A stretch of DNA of 64,000 bases from Legionellaceae bacterium UBA6148 (GCA_002423125.1 DIUW01000027.1:1-64000), one strand, 5' to 3'. Numbered from the stretch's first letter, positions 46,445 to 55,586 are shown. A program made the numbers and translations. The notes: a model not told the origin generated them from the letters alone.

Positions 46445-47450
46445 TTGACGGTGGATTTAACAAGGAGGTCTCGGAAGCGCGCGTAGCAGCACGATTCTCT
46501 AATAAAGGATTACATCCTACTGGCGAAAAAAATGAGTGACTTGGCTTTATGGAATGAACATTCGCATCGAATGCAGTGGCTCGCATTTCCAGTTTGCGCT
46601 GTAAAGCCTTAAATAAATTTTCCTCCTTTCCCGCATATGCGCGAGCTATCATTTCGGTAGCATTTGAAGGAAACAATTCTAATCCTAATTTCTCAAACTT
46701 CTCTACTTCCGTTGGCAATGGAGAAAAATAACGGTTTACTGATCCAAGTTTCTGTTGTATTGGTTTAACACGGCCATGTACTTGTTTTTCTAAAGCATCT
46801 AGTATCAATGATGAGGCACAATCAACCGAAGAACACGTCATCTCAAGAAGAGAGCGATCAATATCTAATGTAGTGGAGCCAACAATGTCGCCTGTATCAA
46901 TTTCTTTATCAATTTCATGCAAGGTCAAAGTTGCTTTACGTTGACCATTTAACATTGTTCGAAACAAGGGCATATAGCCCCTGCATTCAGGTAGTGCTCC
47001 AGAGTGCAAGTTCCATAAAAATTTACCTTCATCTTTAGAAAATCTTTGTATGAATTGAGTGCTGAATTTTTGTAAGCATCTTAACGACAATGCACCATTA
47101 AAATTTTCTGTATCTAATCTTTTTAAAAACTCAGGCGAATTTATATCGTTTATCTCTTCAACCCCAAAACCGTATTTTTTAGATAAACCATTTGGACTGA
47201 AACATGAGGCATTTTCTACAATAGGATATTGATCAAGAACGTGATGAACATCTGGTAAAATCATTCGCTCATATAAATAAAATTTTCCTAACCTAGAATG
47301 CGCTTTTTTAATACTTTGTAAATTCGGTGTATAAAATACAGTAATTGACCATCCCTTATTAATGACTTTTTCTGAAAACTTTTTAAGTAGCATCGCGGTA
47401 GATAAATCACTCCCAGCAAAAATCCCAATTTTATTAACTATTACTGACAT
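46437..47450 (-). CDS. Formyltransferase-fold enzyme
   Basis: A 337-residue protein whose residues about 90-250 show the formyltransferase fold. The catalytic Asn-x-His appears in LWNLHSGALPECRG, and the catalytic Asp region is EIDKEIDTGDIVG. These residues are intact, so transfer of a formyl group from 10-formyltetrahydrofolate to an amine is likely. It is not the initiator-tRNA formyltransferase, which has a distinct C-terminal domain. The ~100 residues after the catalytic part are unlike known families. It is the last gene of a four-gene run with two flavoproteins, so the substrate may be an amino sugar or amino-acid-derived metabolite. Confidence 0.75.
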   Translation of the reverse strand: MSVIVNKIGIFAGSDLSTAMLLKKFSEKVINKGWSITVFYTPNLQSIKKAHSRLGKFYLYERMILPDVHHVLDQYPIVENASCFSPNGLSKKYGFGVEEINDINSPEFLKRLDTENFNGALSLRCLQKFSTQFIQRFSKDEGKFLWNLHSGALPECRGYMPLFRTMLNGQRKATLTLHEIDKEIDTGDIVGSTTLDIDRSLLEMTCSSVDCASSLILDALEKQVHGRVKPIQQKLGSVNRYFSPLPTEVEKFEKLGLELFPSNATEMIARAYAGKEENLFKALQRKLEMRATAFDANVHSIKPSHSFFSPVGCNPLLENRAATRASETSLLNPPSIN

Positions 47451-47473
47451 ATTCTATTCCCTCCCTCACGTTT

Positions 47474-47872
47474 TTAATCCAACGTTCTTGATTGTACCGG
47501 TGCTTCATCAGCTGAAATAATAACAGGTGATCGTGCATACTTAATTGAAAAGAAAAATCCATACGCACCGATAAGCGTTGCAGATCCTCCAAGCCCAACA
47601 AGATATGCAGCAGCAGTCTTTGAAATTTGCGGCATTTGTGTTTGCTGCTTTCCCTCTCTCAATCCTGCAAGATTAAATACTCCGAATAATACAGCAGAAG
47701 TACCAAGCAATAATAAGTAAATCATTATTTTTTTTGCAGTTGGATGAAGCAAAATTTGCAATATAAATGAATTAGAAATTTCGTGTTGTATTACCTGAGC
47801 TTGACTTTCACTCGCCTGGCTCTCTCCACCCGTAATGATTGCATGTGGCTCATCTATAAACATTGGAATCAT
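47474..47872 (-). CDS. Small two-helix membrane protein, function unknown
   Basis: A 132-residue protein not recognised as a family member. Two hydrophobic helices are visible: IMIYLLLLGTSAVLFGVFNL around residue 60 and AAYLVGLGGSATLIGAYGFF around residue 95, both Gly/Ala-rich. The N-terminal 45 residues are polar. It lies within the four-gene run (24 and 43 bases from neighbours), so it may anchor the pathway or move its product. Confidence 0.65.
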   Translation of the reverse strand: MIPMFIDEPHAIITGGESQASESQAQVIQHEISNSFILQILLHPTAKKIMIYLLLLGTSAVLFGVFNLAGLREGKQQTQMPQISKTAAAYLVGLGGSATLIGAYGFFFSIKYARSPVIISADEAPVQSRTLD

Positions 47873-47915
47873 ATATTACCCCAGGTCCAAAACATATGTG
47901 ATCTAAAATAGGCCA

Positions 47916-49526
47916 TCAAAAAGAGTGAGATTTTGTGACCTCATAACCATAACGATTCGCTGCCATTGCGCCTAAACCAACTGCGCACGTAATCGCGACC
48001 ATCCTTGGATTAGAGAACATCCTATATCCCGAAAATTGCGCGTGATTGGATGCTGAACATATCTTCGACACTATTAATTTAGATACTTCTGAGGCTTGTC
48101 GGGCCACCATTACGATATGTTCTGTAGCTAAATAATCACCAGCAGTTACACCACCTAACGCAAAGATTTTTGGGTTTTTACCCGTTTTAGGAGAAATGAC
48201 TTGAAGTGTCCTGAAATCAACGACAATACCGGCTAATTCATGTGGTTGAAGAAGTTTTCTTTGTATCATTCGTCTATAGGGTTGAGTTCCCCTAGGATTA
48301 GATCCAGGACCTGTCGCGTTAATTATATTTTTGATTGTGAGAGGCTGTCCCTCATCAAAAGACATTAAAAATCCTCCTTCATCTAACTCAGTAATTTTCC
48401 CCATTCCCCCTCGAACATTAAGTTGTCCGGATGCAAGATAGTTTCGAATTTTGTAAGCATTCTCTAGCGGGAAAGAGGCTAAATAAGTCATATAAGTCCC
48501 TTTATAACAATGGATGAATTTCTTTTTGTCATTCAAGCTTAACATTGACCATATATCAGGGGCTAAAGAGTAGGATGCAGTAAGAACTTGTTGCCAAGGT
48601 TTAGGACCATATTCAGCCCTTGCAATTTGTTGTATTAACCATTTTTCAGGTAATAAATCTTGATAAGATCGTACTATATTGTGAGGCAGTAATACTTTAC
48701 CCTCTGCTTCATTGATTTCATTGAACGCTAATTTAGCCAAATCATTTAATGAAAGATAACGTGAACCACCATCTGTTAATCGATGAAAATTATCAGCGGT
48801 TAGGTGTTTTAGACGGTATTCAGGAATATCCTTAGATGCAACTGCAGGCAATAACCCACTGCGAGAAACCATCGTTATTTTGCCACGGTGACCCGCAGCT
48901 AAAAGTTTAAGTACGGCATCAATTGCGGTAAGACGAGTGCCGATAACGGCAATGTCACTATTTCTATCCATTTTTTCATCTAATTTTTCTTCATATGGAG
49001 TATGAAAATAGCCTGCTTTGCTAATTAAATGACTGTAAGATGAGGATGGCATAGTACCTGTACATAAAATCAAATAATCGCCTATAAGGTTGCCTTGATC
49101 GGTAAAAACTTTAATGGAACTTCCTTGCATGTCAACATCAGTTACTACGCAATTGGTTTTGTATTGAATGGATATGCCAAGACTGGCAGCATCACGTTGA
49201 ACTTTTTGGGCAAGGAACTCTAAATATTCTCCAAAAAATTGTCTTGGGGGAAAATTTGTATCTTGCGGGGCGCCTGCTCTTGATTTTAGCCACTCTGTAA
49301 AGCGACCTTTAGTTCCAAAGATCGGTTCCATTTTATCTTTATGTATATTCAGTATGCTTTCTGCGTTTGACTTTGAGAAGGCGAGCCCTGGACCAATTTT
49401 ATCACCTTTTTCAATGACAAGAATTTCTAACGGCTCACTCAATTTTTGCTGCTGATATTCTTCAACCATATGAAGGCAAGTCGAAACGGCCGCTGGCCCT
49501 CCACCAATAATCATTATTTTAGTCAT
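47916..49526 (-). CDS. FAD/NAD(P)-binding flavoprotein
   Basis: A ~536-residue oxidoreductase. The FAD-binding motif MIIGGGPAAVSTCLHM is at the N-terminus, and a second dinucleotide site IAVIGTRLTAIDAVLKLL lies near residue 190, followed by NATGPGSNP and an ALGGVTAGDYLATEH end. The layout matches the NAD_binding_9-type FAD/NAD(P)-binding family (YdhS-like), related to N-hydroxylating monooxygenases. A weak hydrophobic stretch (MVAITCAVGLGAMAA) lies close to the C-terminus and may anchor it. It may oxidise an amine. The ATG at 49526 is preferred over the GTG at 49538. Confidence 0.75.
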   Translation of the reverse strand: MTKIMIIGGGPAAVSTCLHMVEEYQQQKLSEPLEILVIEKGDKIGPGLAFSKSNAESILNIHKDKMEPIFGTKGRFTEWLKSRAGAPQDTNFPPRQFFGEYLEFLAQKVQRDAASLGISIQYKTNCVVTDVDMQGSSIKVFTDQGNLIGDYLILCTGTMPSSSYSHLISKAGYFHTPYEEKLDEKMDRNSDIAVIGTRLTAIDAVLKLLAAGHRGKITMVSRSGLLPAVASKDIPEYRLKHLTADNFHRLTDGGSRYLSLNDLAKLAFNEINEAEGKVLLPHNIVRSYQDLLPEKWLIQQIARAEYGPKPWQQVLTASYSLAPDIWSMLSLNDKKKFIHCYKGTYMTYLASFPLENAYKIRNYLASGQLNVRGGMGKITELDEGGFLMSFDEGQPLTIKNIINATGPGSNPRGTQPYRRMIQRKLLQPHELAGIVVDFRTLQVISPKTGKNPKIFALGGVTAGDYLATEHIVMVARQASEVSKLIVSKICSASNHAQFSGYRMFSNPRMVAITCAVGLGAMAANRYGYEVTKSHSF

Positions 49527-49561
49527 ATATATTCTCACTTTTTATCATTTGACTACCCCAA

Positions 49562-51220
49562 TTACAATTTAGATTGCATGGTAGATGGTTGTTGGTAATG
49601 AATGTCAGCTCTTGTCGAACGAGAAACTTCTAACACGCGTTGTCCGAGTTCTTTAGGTACATGAAAGATAGGATGTTGTCTTCCCTTTAAAAATATACTT
49701 GTTGCAACTGCTGCTGGTGCATTGGATACACCAGCGGAGCTTAAATGTGTTATCACGCAAAGGTTGGTAATTTTTTCGCCCGATGGACGTCGTATCCCCG
49801 AATCAATGGTTGGAGCACCATCAAATGATACTGCTCTTGACCCCACGGCTCGAAAAATTATTTGTTCGTCAATTAATCGCTGTAAGTGTATGACAGTGAG
49901 GGTTTTATTTCTTGTGTTCTCGCCCAAACAGATCGAGATAAAACGTGGGAAAACTCTATTGAGCAGATTAAGCTGAAACACTTGCTGAATTTGTGCAAAT
50001 GAATCTGTCATTTTTGGCTCTGTTTCTCCATAAAATGTTGTTGTCCCTGCAATCCCAATAAAACAATTCTTACCGTCAACGCCAGCACGACAGACAGATG
50101 CACATTGATTTGATGACAAGGCTAGATGCATTTGATAGGTAGATAGATCAGCATCTTTTACTCTCGACAATGGAAGTTGCAATTTTAGTGAGCTACCCAC
50201 AAAGCGCGCTGCAGCTGGTTCATATAAGCCAAATCGTCGTAGTGTACCTACTGCTGACCCGGGGCATAATATAAATTCATGATGCTTGTAATGTTTTTTA
50301 TCGTGATTTTTATTAGGAGAGAACGTTAGTCCGATTAATTTATTATGCTGGAGTGGATCAAATGCTAACCCAGTTACTTCTCTGCGTTTCACTCTAAAGC
50401 ATTTTTTTTGAAGGCCTTGATCGTTGGTATAGCTCCCCATGACCGCTTTAAGGTATTCAGCAAATAGAGGCATGAATTTATGCGTATCAATACTGCCGCC
50501 TGGCTTCCATAAAACCGAGGCGCCCTTTGTCCAAACTCTTACATTTTGATCATTTAATTTAGAATAATCATTACAAAAATCGGTTAATAAGGGATCTTTT
50601 TCCATGACTTCATTCGGTGTTAACACGGCCGTACTGGTATAGCCTAATGACTGAAAGTGGGTAACAACACTCGCCAAGCTTTTTTCAATTCCGCTGGTAT
50701 TATAATAGACATTCATACGATAGCCATTTTTGACACCTTCGGCTGTTTTGGGGCACGCAATAAACTGACAATCATCAAGAATTTGCCTGAGTCTTGGATC
50801 GGCCTGTTGGTATAAATGAGACCAAACCCACATTGCATACTGGCCAAAATCATCTAAAACCCTCGCTCGATAGCGATATTTTTCATTATCTAAACTGGAT
50901 TTTAGAACCTCATTAATAAATTCTTCCGTCGTTTTCGCGTCATTAATCTCGGGCAGATCAATACCCAATCCACCATTTAATTTGTAATAAGGGTGCTGAA
51001 GTGCATTGATTAACTGTTTACCAACGGGAATAACCGATAATTCATTAGGAGATAAACTTGGGAAGAGATTTTCAGCCAATGGCTTTGTATTTTCAAGCGG
51101 TTTTCCGTAAATCGTGATACGTCGATCGCCTGCTTGTTTAGACTCTAAATACAACATGTATGCAATGAAGTAGGCGACAGGACCGTCACCGATAATGGAT
51201 AATTTTTCATTTAGTCTCAT
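49562..51220 (-). CDS. FAD-dependent amine/amino acid oxidase-like protein
   Basis: A 552-residue flavoprotein. The N-terminal FAD loop is slightly degenerate (LSIIGDGPVAYFIAYML), and a DAO-like core is seen around PGGSIDTHKFMPLFAEYL and LCPGSAVGTLRRFG. The end RPSGEKITNLCVITHLSSAG fits the FAD-isoalloxazine-contacting segment of this fold. It is the promoter-proximal gene of the four-gene run, 24 bases before the next flavoprotein, and the 17-base candidate operator lies 75 bases upstream. AGGGGA precedes the ATG at 51220. The substrate is unknown; a D-amino acid or a sarcosine-like amine is plausible. Confidence 0.7.
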   Translation of the reverse strand: MRLNEKLSIIGDGPVAYFIAYMLYLESKQAGDRRITIYGKPLENTKPLAENLFPSLSPNELSVIPVGKQLINALQHPYYKLNGGLGIDLPEINDAKTTEEFINEVLKSSLDNEKYRYRARVLDDFGQYAMWVWSHLYQQADPRLRQILDDCQFIACPKTAEGVKNGYRMNVYYNTSGIEKSLASVVTHFQSLGYTSTAVLTPNEVMEKDPLLTDFCNDYSKLNDQNVRVWTKGASVLWKPGGSIDTHKFMPLFAEYLKAVMGSYTNDQGLQKKCFRVKRREVTGLAFDPLQHNKLIGLTFSPNKNHDKKHYKHHEFILCPGSAVGTLRRFGLYEPAAARFVGSSLKLQLPLSRVKDADLSTYQMHLALSSNQCASVCRAGVDGKNCFIGIAGTTTFYGETEPKMTDSFAQIQQVFQLNLLNRVFPRFISICLGENTRNKTLTVIHLQRLIDEQIIFRAVGSRAVSFDGAPTIDSGIRRPSGEKITNLCVITHLSSAGVSNAPAAVATSIFLKGRQHPIFHVPKELGQRVLEVSRSTRADIHYQQPSTMQSKL

Positions 51221-51294
51221 CAATTATTTCCCCTAAGTCCTACAAGTCTATAAGATCTATTTGCTTGGTGAAAATAATACCATGATATTTTTTT

Positions 51295-51311
51295 AAATAA
51301 ATTTCTTATTT
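51295..51311 (-). promoter_or_regulatory. Candidate Lrp-family operator, copy 2
   Basis: Identical over 17 bases to 45235-45251 and in the same orientation relative to its downstream gene. CATGATATTT lies before and TAATTTCAAT after, as in copy 1. The remainder of the 51221-51527 gap is AT-rich and holds only the short dispersed motif at 51503. Confidence 0.5.
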
Positions 51312-51502
51312 CATAAGTTTTAATTTCAATTTGATTGTATTTTTAATATTTTCAAGTAATTTATGGGAATAATTATCCTGGAAAAAGCAGTTGGAGGCGT
51401 AGCGAGATGGATTACTAGTGCTTGCTTCACAGCCCATACATCGATCCCAATCAATCAGTAAATTGTTCTCTTGAGATTTCATTAAGGGTATCATCAGCAT
51501 GA

Positions 51503-51516
51503 TATACCCATCGGAA
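51503..51516 (+). repeat. Dispersed motif TATACCCATCGGAA, copy 3
   Basis: A short form of the motif at 4637 and 20291. Its end abuts the AGGAG ribosome-binding site of hemH. Confidence 0.3.
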
Positions 51517-51527
51517 CAGGAGTTTTA

Positions 51528-52556
51528 ATGAATAGGTCAAAAGTAGGTGTTCTATTAATCAATCTAGGCACTCCTGATAACTGTGATCCAAAATCTGTCT
51601 ATGTTTATTTGAAGCAGTTTTTAAATGATCCTCGCGTCATTGATTTGCCCGCTATCATACGTTACGTTTTAGTTAATTGGATCATCATACCTTTTCGATA
51701 TAAGCAATCTGCTCATGCGTATCAACAAATATGGAGTAATAAAGGCTCCCCATTATTAACCCATAGCCAGGATTTGGTGAATGCGGTCAGAAAAGAATTT
51801 GATACATCAGTACAAATTGAATTAGGCATGCGATATGGAAATCCTAGTATTGATTCAGCTTTTAGTGCACTTAAAGATTGTAAAAAAATCATTGCTATCC
51901 CCCTATTTCCTCAATATTCATCAGCAGCAACCGGATCTGCAACACAAGAGTTATTAAGAGTGCTTGGTGACCAATGGAATATTCCGGAAATAAGCGTAAA
52001 AAGGGATTTTTTCAACAACCCTGATTTTATTGCTGCTTATGCGAGCATTATTAAAGAACATTTAAATGATAAAAAAATGGATGCCCTTATTTTTAGCTTT
52101 CATGGATTACCAGAACGACATATTGATAAAAGTGCATGTCGTTCGGTATGTTCAAGATTAGAACCTTGTCCCAAACCCGATCAACTGAACACCTATTGTT
52201 ATCGAGCGCAATGCTATGAAACCTCCCGTCTTATTGCAAAAGAGTTAAATTTAAGTTCATCAGACTATGTGGTTTCTTTTCAATCCCGGCTTGGTAAAAC
52301 ACCGTGGATTAAACCCTATACTGACTTGATTTTAGAGGATCTAAGGCAAAAGAAGGTCGAAAATATCGCTATAGTTTGCCCGTCATTTGTTTCTGATTGT
52401 TTGGAAACTCTGGAAGAAATTAACATTCGCGCGAGGGCTCAATGGCTTGATCTTGGAGGACGTGATTTTGTTTTTATTCCCTGCATTAATACTCATCCCA
52501 CTTGGGTCGAAGGACTTGTAAAAATGATAAAAAGCCAAATTTTTAATGGTGAGTAG
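51528..52556 (+). CDS. hemH: Ferrochelatase
   Basis: A 342-residue ferrochelatase inserting Fe2+ into protoporphyrin IX, the last step of haem synthesis. The start GVLLINLGTPDNCDPKSVY, the active-site FSFHGLPERHI (catalytic His) and the CPSFVSDCLETLEEI end motif (conserved Glu) are visible. A cysteine-rich stretch (KSACRSVCSRLEPCPK...CYRAQC) follows the active-site His; similar cysteines occur in bacterial ferrochelatases. AGGAG lies before the ATG. It is divergent from the flavoprotein operon. Confidence 0.95.
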   Translation: MNRSKVGVLLINLGTPDNCDPKSVYVYLKQFLNDPRVIDLPAIIRYVLVNWIIIPFRYKQSAHAYQQIWSNKGSPLLTHSQDLVNAVRKEFDTSVQIELGMRYGNPSIDSAFSALKDCKKIIAIPLFPQYSSAATGSATQELLRVLGDQWNIPEISVKRDFFNNPDFIAAYASIIKEHLNDKKMDALIFSFHGLPERHIDKSACRSVCSRLEPCPKPDQLNTYCYRAQCYETSRLIAKELNLSSSDYVVSFQSRLGKTPWIKPYTDLILEDLRQKKVENIAIVCPSFVSDCLETLEEINIRARAQWLDLGGRDFVFIPCINTHPTWVEGLVKMIKSQIFNGE

Positions 52557-52669
52557 ACCCGCGAAGAAGAAAAAATATCAATGCAGATCTTTTGCCATCG
52601 GAGAAAATTCGGATATTGGTCTCATTAAAATAGTTGACTACGATTCAAAAAAAATGTTTAAAATTATCT

Positions 52670-53116
52670 CGATCCCGTTCGTGCTGAGGAGGCGCGAATA
52701 CGGACCGATCGAGTGGTAGAGAGTCCAACGCGCCGTCTCGAAGCATGCACACAGACGGCACCCAACGGAGTTATGTTATGTTTTGGGTTTAGATTCTTCA
52801 ATGTAATGATAAAAGCGATTACACGGATCACACCGATAATTTAGAAAATCGATTTGCACAGCATCAAAATAAAATGATCTCGAGTTGTTACACATGTACA
52901 CGACTGCCTGTTCAATTGATGTACTCACAAAAATTTTCTACGCGAGAAGAAGCACTTGCTGCTGAAAAACAAATACAGGGGTGGAACCGCAGAAAAAAAG
53001 ATGCTCTCATTAAGGGAGACTGGCAGGCACTATCTGCACATGCTTCGAGACGGCGCGTTGACCTACCTACCAACCTGGATCATCAGTGACGCGCCTCCTC
53101 AGCACGAACGGGGTCG
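52670..53116. mobile_element. Inverted-repeat cassette carrying a GIY-YIG nuclease gene
   Basis: Outer 27-base ends (52670-52696 and 53090-53116) match as inverted repeats with one mismatch; inner arms 52726-52747 and 53039-53060 match perfectly over 22 bases. Between them lies a GIY-YIG gene whose 3' end reads into the right arm (codons for SAHASRRR). This gene-in-repeat layout is known for small GIY-YIG cassettes in proteobacteria. The right end abuts the truncated fic gene. The 52557-52669 stretch to its left shows no gene. Confidence 0.7.
52778..53089 (+). pseudogene. GIY-YIG endonuclease gene with a premature stop
   Basis: Reading from the ATG at 52778 gives MFWV, then a TAG stop at 52790-52792 in the place of the second tyrosine of the VYIL segment of the GIY motif. 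The frame is then open to 53089, with YTDHTDNLENR in place of YxGxTxNLExR, and the catalytic Glu in EEALAAEKQIQGWNR. The single stop and the DHT for GHT change indicate loss of function. An in-frame fragment from 52874 could be translated but lacks the catalytic Tyr/Arg region. Confidence 0.75.
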
Positions 53117-53612
53117 AATAAATGGGTTCGGAAGAGCGATAGCTGAAAAAATATTATGCAAACGCTATGAAAAGCCTATCATCACGTTGCTGTCACATTG
53201 TTTATTAAAACGTCGAAAAGATTATTATGCAGTATTGGCTGCCGCCAGTTGTGCATTGGATATTAGCAATTGGCTCTTATGGTTCTCTCATCAGGTGCTC
53301 GAAGCCCAAAAACAAACACTGTCTTATATTGATTTTATTCTCTATAAAACAAGGTTAATGGAGAAGGTGCTTCATCTGCTAAATCCTCGGCAAGAAAAAG
53401 TTGTCTTAAGAATATTACGAGAAGGACCTGAGGGATTTAAAGGCGATCTGAGTGCCGCGAAATACATCACCATAACCGGTGCATCTGTACCAACAACGAC
53501 TCGAGATTTGAATGATTTAGTGTTCAACGGTATCTTGCAACGCCGTGGTATGAGAAAAGCAACACGATATTTCCTCACTGGTAACTTTTCCCAAGATAAC
53601 GGCCTCTGCTGA
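53112..53612 (+). pseudogene. 5'-truncated Fic-family AMPylase gene
   Basis: The frame encodes GRINGFGRAIAEKILC, matching the end of the Fic motif region (HPFxDGNGRIGRAIAEK) with a three-residue change. It continues with the helical C-terminal region typical of DUF4172-type Fic proteins (KRRKDYYAVLAAAS...LDISNWLLWF) and a winged-helix end (PTTTRDLNDLVFNGIL). The part that should hold the catalytic His and the flap is missing; the break lies exactly at the inverted-repeat cassette. The open frame extends left into the cassette but that part is not fic-like. Confidence 0.7.
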
Positions 53613-53682
53613 GAGTTTAGCTTTGTTATAACGCCCGTTTTTGATTCAATAAGAAAATCAAGTAATTACATCATCGGTTCGC

Positions 53683-54606
53683 TTAGATTATTTTTAATTG
53701 TGATCCCGAGCAATTACTCGTGCATCGAATTTCTTTAATATTGGCATCAATGGTCTTACAAATATTATCTAGTGGTAGGTGGCTTAAATTTTTTTCAGAA
53801 AATGGATTTTGTAATTCGATACCGATTTGATCGAGTGAAAAAAGTGCATAGGAGACTATCCCAACAATAAATGGGCTGATAAATAAAGAAACGTCGGCTA
53901 ACGCAAAGGGTAGCATTAATAAAAAGAATAAAATAAAGCGCCGTGATTTTATAGCCATAACAAAAGGCATCGGTGTTTTTAAAATCCGCTCACATGCTCC
54001 TTGAGCGTCAATAATATGTTCTATTTGTTCTTGTGCATGAAGAAATGAAAAGGGATCCAAGCCATAATGATTTCGCGCAATTTGTAACTCCTGTTCAATC
54101 ATAGAGGCCAGGACAATTGGGCGATGCTTAGACGCATTTAACTGCTGAATATTTTCTACATCAATAAGATGACAAAGGTATTGTAAATGAGTATGTTCTC
54201 TTAAATTATCTTTCATAAGATAGGGCAAGGCCGAAATCATATTGGTGATTTTAAATATCCATTCCTGCGGACCTTGATTGGCGTAATTAACTAAAATCAT
54301 AGCCAGGTTCCTGCATTGATTCACAACATTACCCCATAATTTTCTTGCCTCCCACCACCGGTCATAGCCTGCATTGACTCTAAAGACAAGGATTAAGCCC
54401 ATGATGAGCCCGCCATATTCAAAAGGACCAATAGGTAAGACGGCCCATGGGAATAAATAACAGAGGTACGACACTAAGCTAGCGTATATAATAATGAGGC
54501 TTACTTTTTTCATAACTTTAGGTGTGACAGAGCCTTTCAATGCCAAGGCACTTTTTAAAAAACTATCATATTCAGGCTGATTTTCTAAGCTATCATTTTG
54601 ATTCAT
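53683..54606 (-). CDS. Bestrophin-family channel (YneE-like)
   Basis: A 307-residue membrane protein of the bestrophin/UPF0187 family, anion or cation channels in bacteria. Signature stretches are LIMGLILVFRVNAGYDRWWEARKLWG and a C-terminal IGIELQNPFSEKNLSHLPL, typical of the family. Several helices flank these. The ATG at 54606 is preferred over the frame opening at 54675 because the latter lies inside the upstream sua5 gene. It follows that gene by five bases. Confidence 0.85.
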   Translation of the reverse strand: MNQNDSLENQPEYDSFLKSALALKGSVTPKVMKKVSLIIIYASLVSYLCYLFPWAVLPIGPFEYGGLIMGLILVFRVNAGYDRWWEARKLWGNVVNQCRNLAMILVNYANQGPQEWIFKITNMISALPYLMKDNLREHTHLQYLCHLIDVENIQQLNASKHRPIVLASMIEQELQIARNHYGLDPFSFLHAQEQIEHIIDAQGACERILKTPMPFVMAIKSRRFILFFLLMLPFALADVSLFISPFIVGIVSYALFSLDQIGIELQNPFSEKNLSHLPLDNICKTIDANIKEIRCTSNCSGSQLKII

Positions 54607-54611
54607 ATTTT

Positions 54612-55586
54612 TTACTCGATGATTGAATTTATTCGCTGCCCCGCTTTCAATATTTTTTCTCGAATGGCAGACCACTTTAGCTGATTGGGCGGCAACTCAA
54701 TAACAATTACTTCTGCTTCAGATTGATCAGCATACCTTAATTCATCATACAGTTGATAGGCTACAGTTTGCTCATCATTGGGTAATTGATGATGAAATGT
54801 TTCCTCTTGTGGAGTATGATCTGAAAGACTAATCGTATAAATTTTGCCTTTTAATACATGTGAATAGTTATCAAGTTGCCGCCAATCATCTATATAATAA
54901 AGCTTTTTTTGCGGTTTGTAATGACTCTCTAATTGCCCGGACACTCTTGGTGTCGATTGATTTAACGATCGTTGAGTTGGAAGGCGACCTTCAATGGTTT
55001 GCAAATCAATCATACCAGGACGTAAAACAAAATATTCATTATGATTCGTTGCTTGAATAATCGATGACTCTATACCCACATCACAACGACCTCCATCTAA
55101 AATCAAAAAATCCTCATTAGGAAAACTTATGGCAACATGTAATGCCGTTGTTGGGCTTATTTGACCGAATGGATTCGCTGATGGAGCTACCAACGGTCGA
55201 TTTAATTGTCTCAAAATATGTTGCGTTAACTCATGCTTTGGTGCACGAATAGCGATACTATTTTGCCCTCCATTCACTAAAGGATTGACTGTTTTTTCCT
55301 TGCTATTCAAGACGAGAGTTAATGGTCCTGGCCAAAAAGAAACCATCATTTTTTGTGCATATTCAGGAATATCGGTGACCCATTGACTGAGGTCCCAATC
55401 ATGGCAAACGTGCATAATAAGCGGATGATTTAGAGGCCGATTTTTAATGGAAAATATTTTTTTTATCGCCGCTTCATTCGTTGCATCAGCGGCTAGTCCA
55501 TATACCGTCTCAGTTGGTATAGCAACGACACCTCCTTGCTCAAGCCGCGCTAAAGCGAGATTAACATCAGTTGTAATAGTTGTCAT
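54612..55586 (-). CDS. tsaC: Threonylcarbamoyl-AMP synthase (Sua5/TsaC)
   Basis: A 324-residue enzyme making threonylcarbamoyl-AMP for the universal t6A tRNA modification at position 37. The YrdC core is visible from the start (GGVVAIPTETVYGLAADA, IKNRPLNHPLIMHV, SFWPGPLTLVL, PSANPFGQISPT). A C-terminal Sua5 domain follows from about residue 210, giving the long Sua5 form rather than short TsaC. It lies 15 bases after dabA and five before the bestrophin gene. Confidence 0.92.
   Translation of the reverse strand: MTTITTDVNLALARLEQGGVVAIPTETVYGLAADATNEAAIKKIFSIKNRPLNHPLIMHVCHDWDLSQWVTDIPEYAQKMMVSFWPGPLTLVLNSKEKTVNPLVNGGQNSIAIRAPKHELTQHILRQLNRPLVAPSANPFGQISPTTALHVAISFPNEDFLILDGGRCDVGIESSIIQATNHNEYFVLRPGMIDLQTIEGRLPTQRSLNQSTPRVSGQLESHYKPQKKLYYIDDWRQLDNYSHVLKGKIYTISLSDHTPQEETFHHQLPNDEQTVAYQLYDELRYADQSEAEVIVIELPPNQLKWSAIREKILKAGQRINSIIE

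Noticed and set aside
51306..51500. A 64-residue minus-strand open frame between the flavoprotein operon and hemH
   Set aside because: It has no convincing ribosome-binding site, its end overlaps the candidate operator, and it resembles no family.
52956..53111. The 5' part of the long frame upstream of the fic remnant as a real N-terminus
   Set aside because: It is the GIY-YIG cassette read in another frame, ending in the repeat arm; only the part from 53112 is Fic-like.
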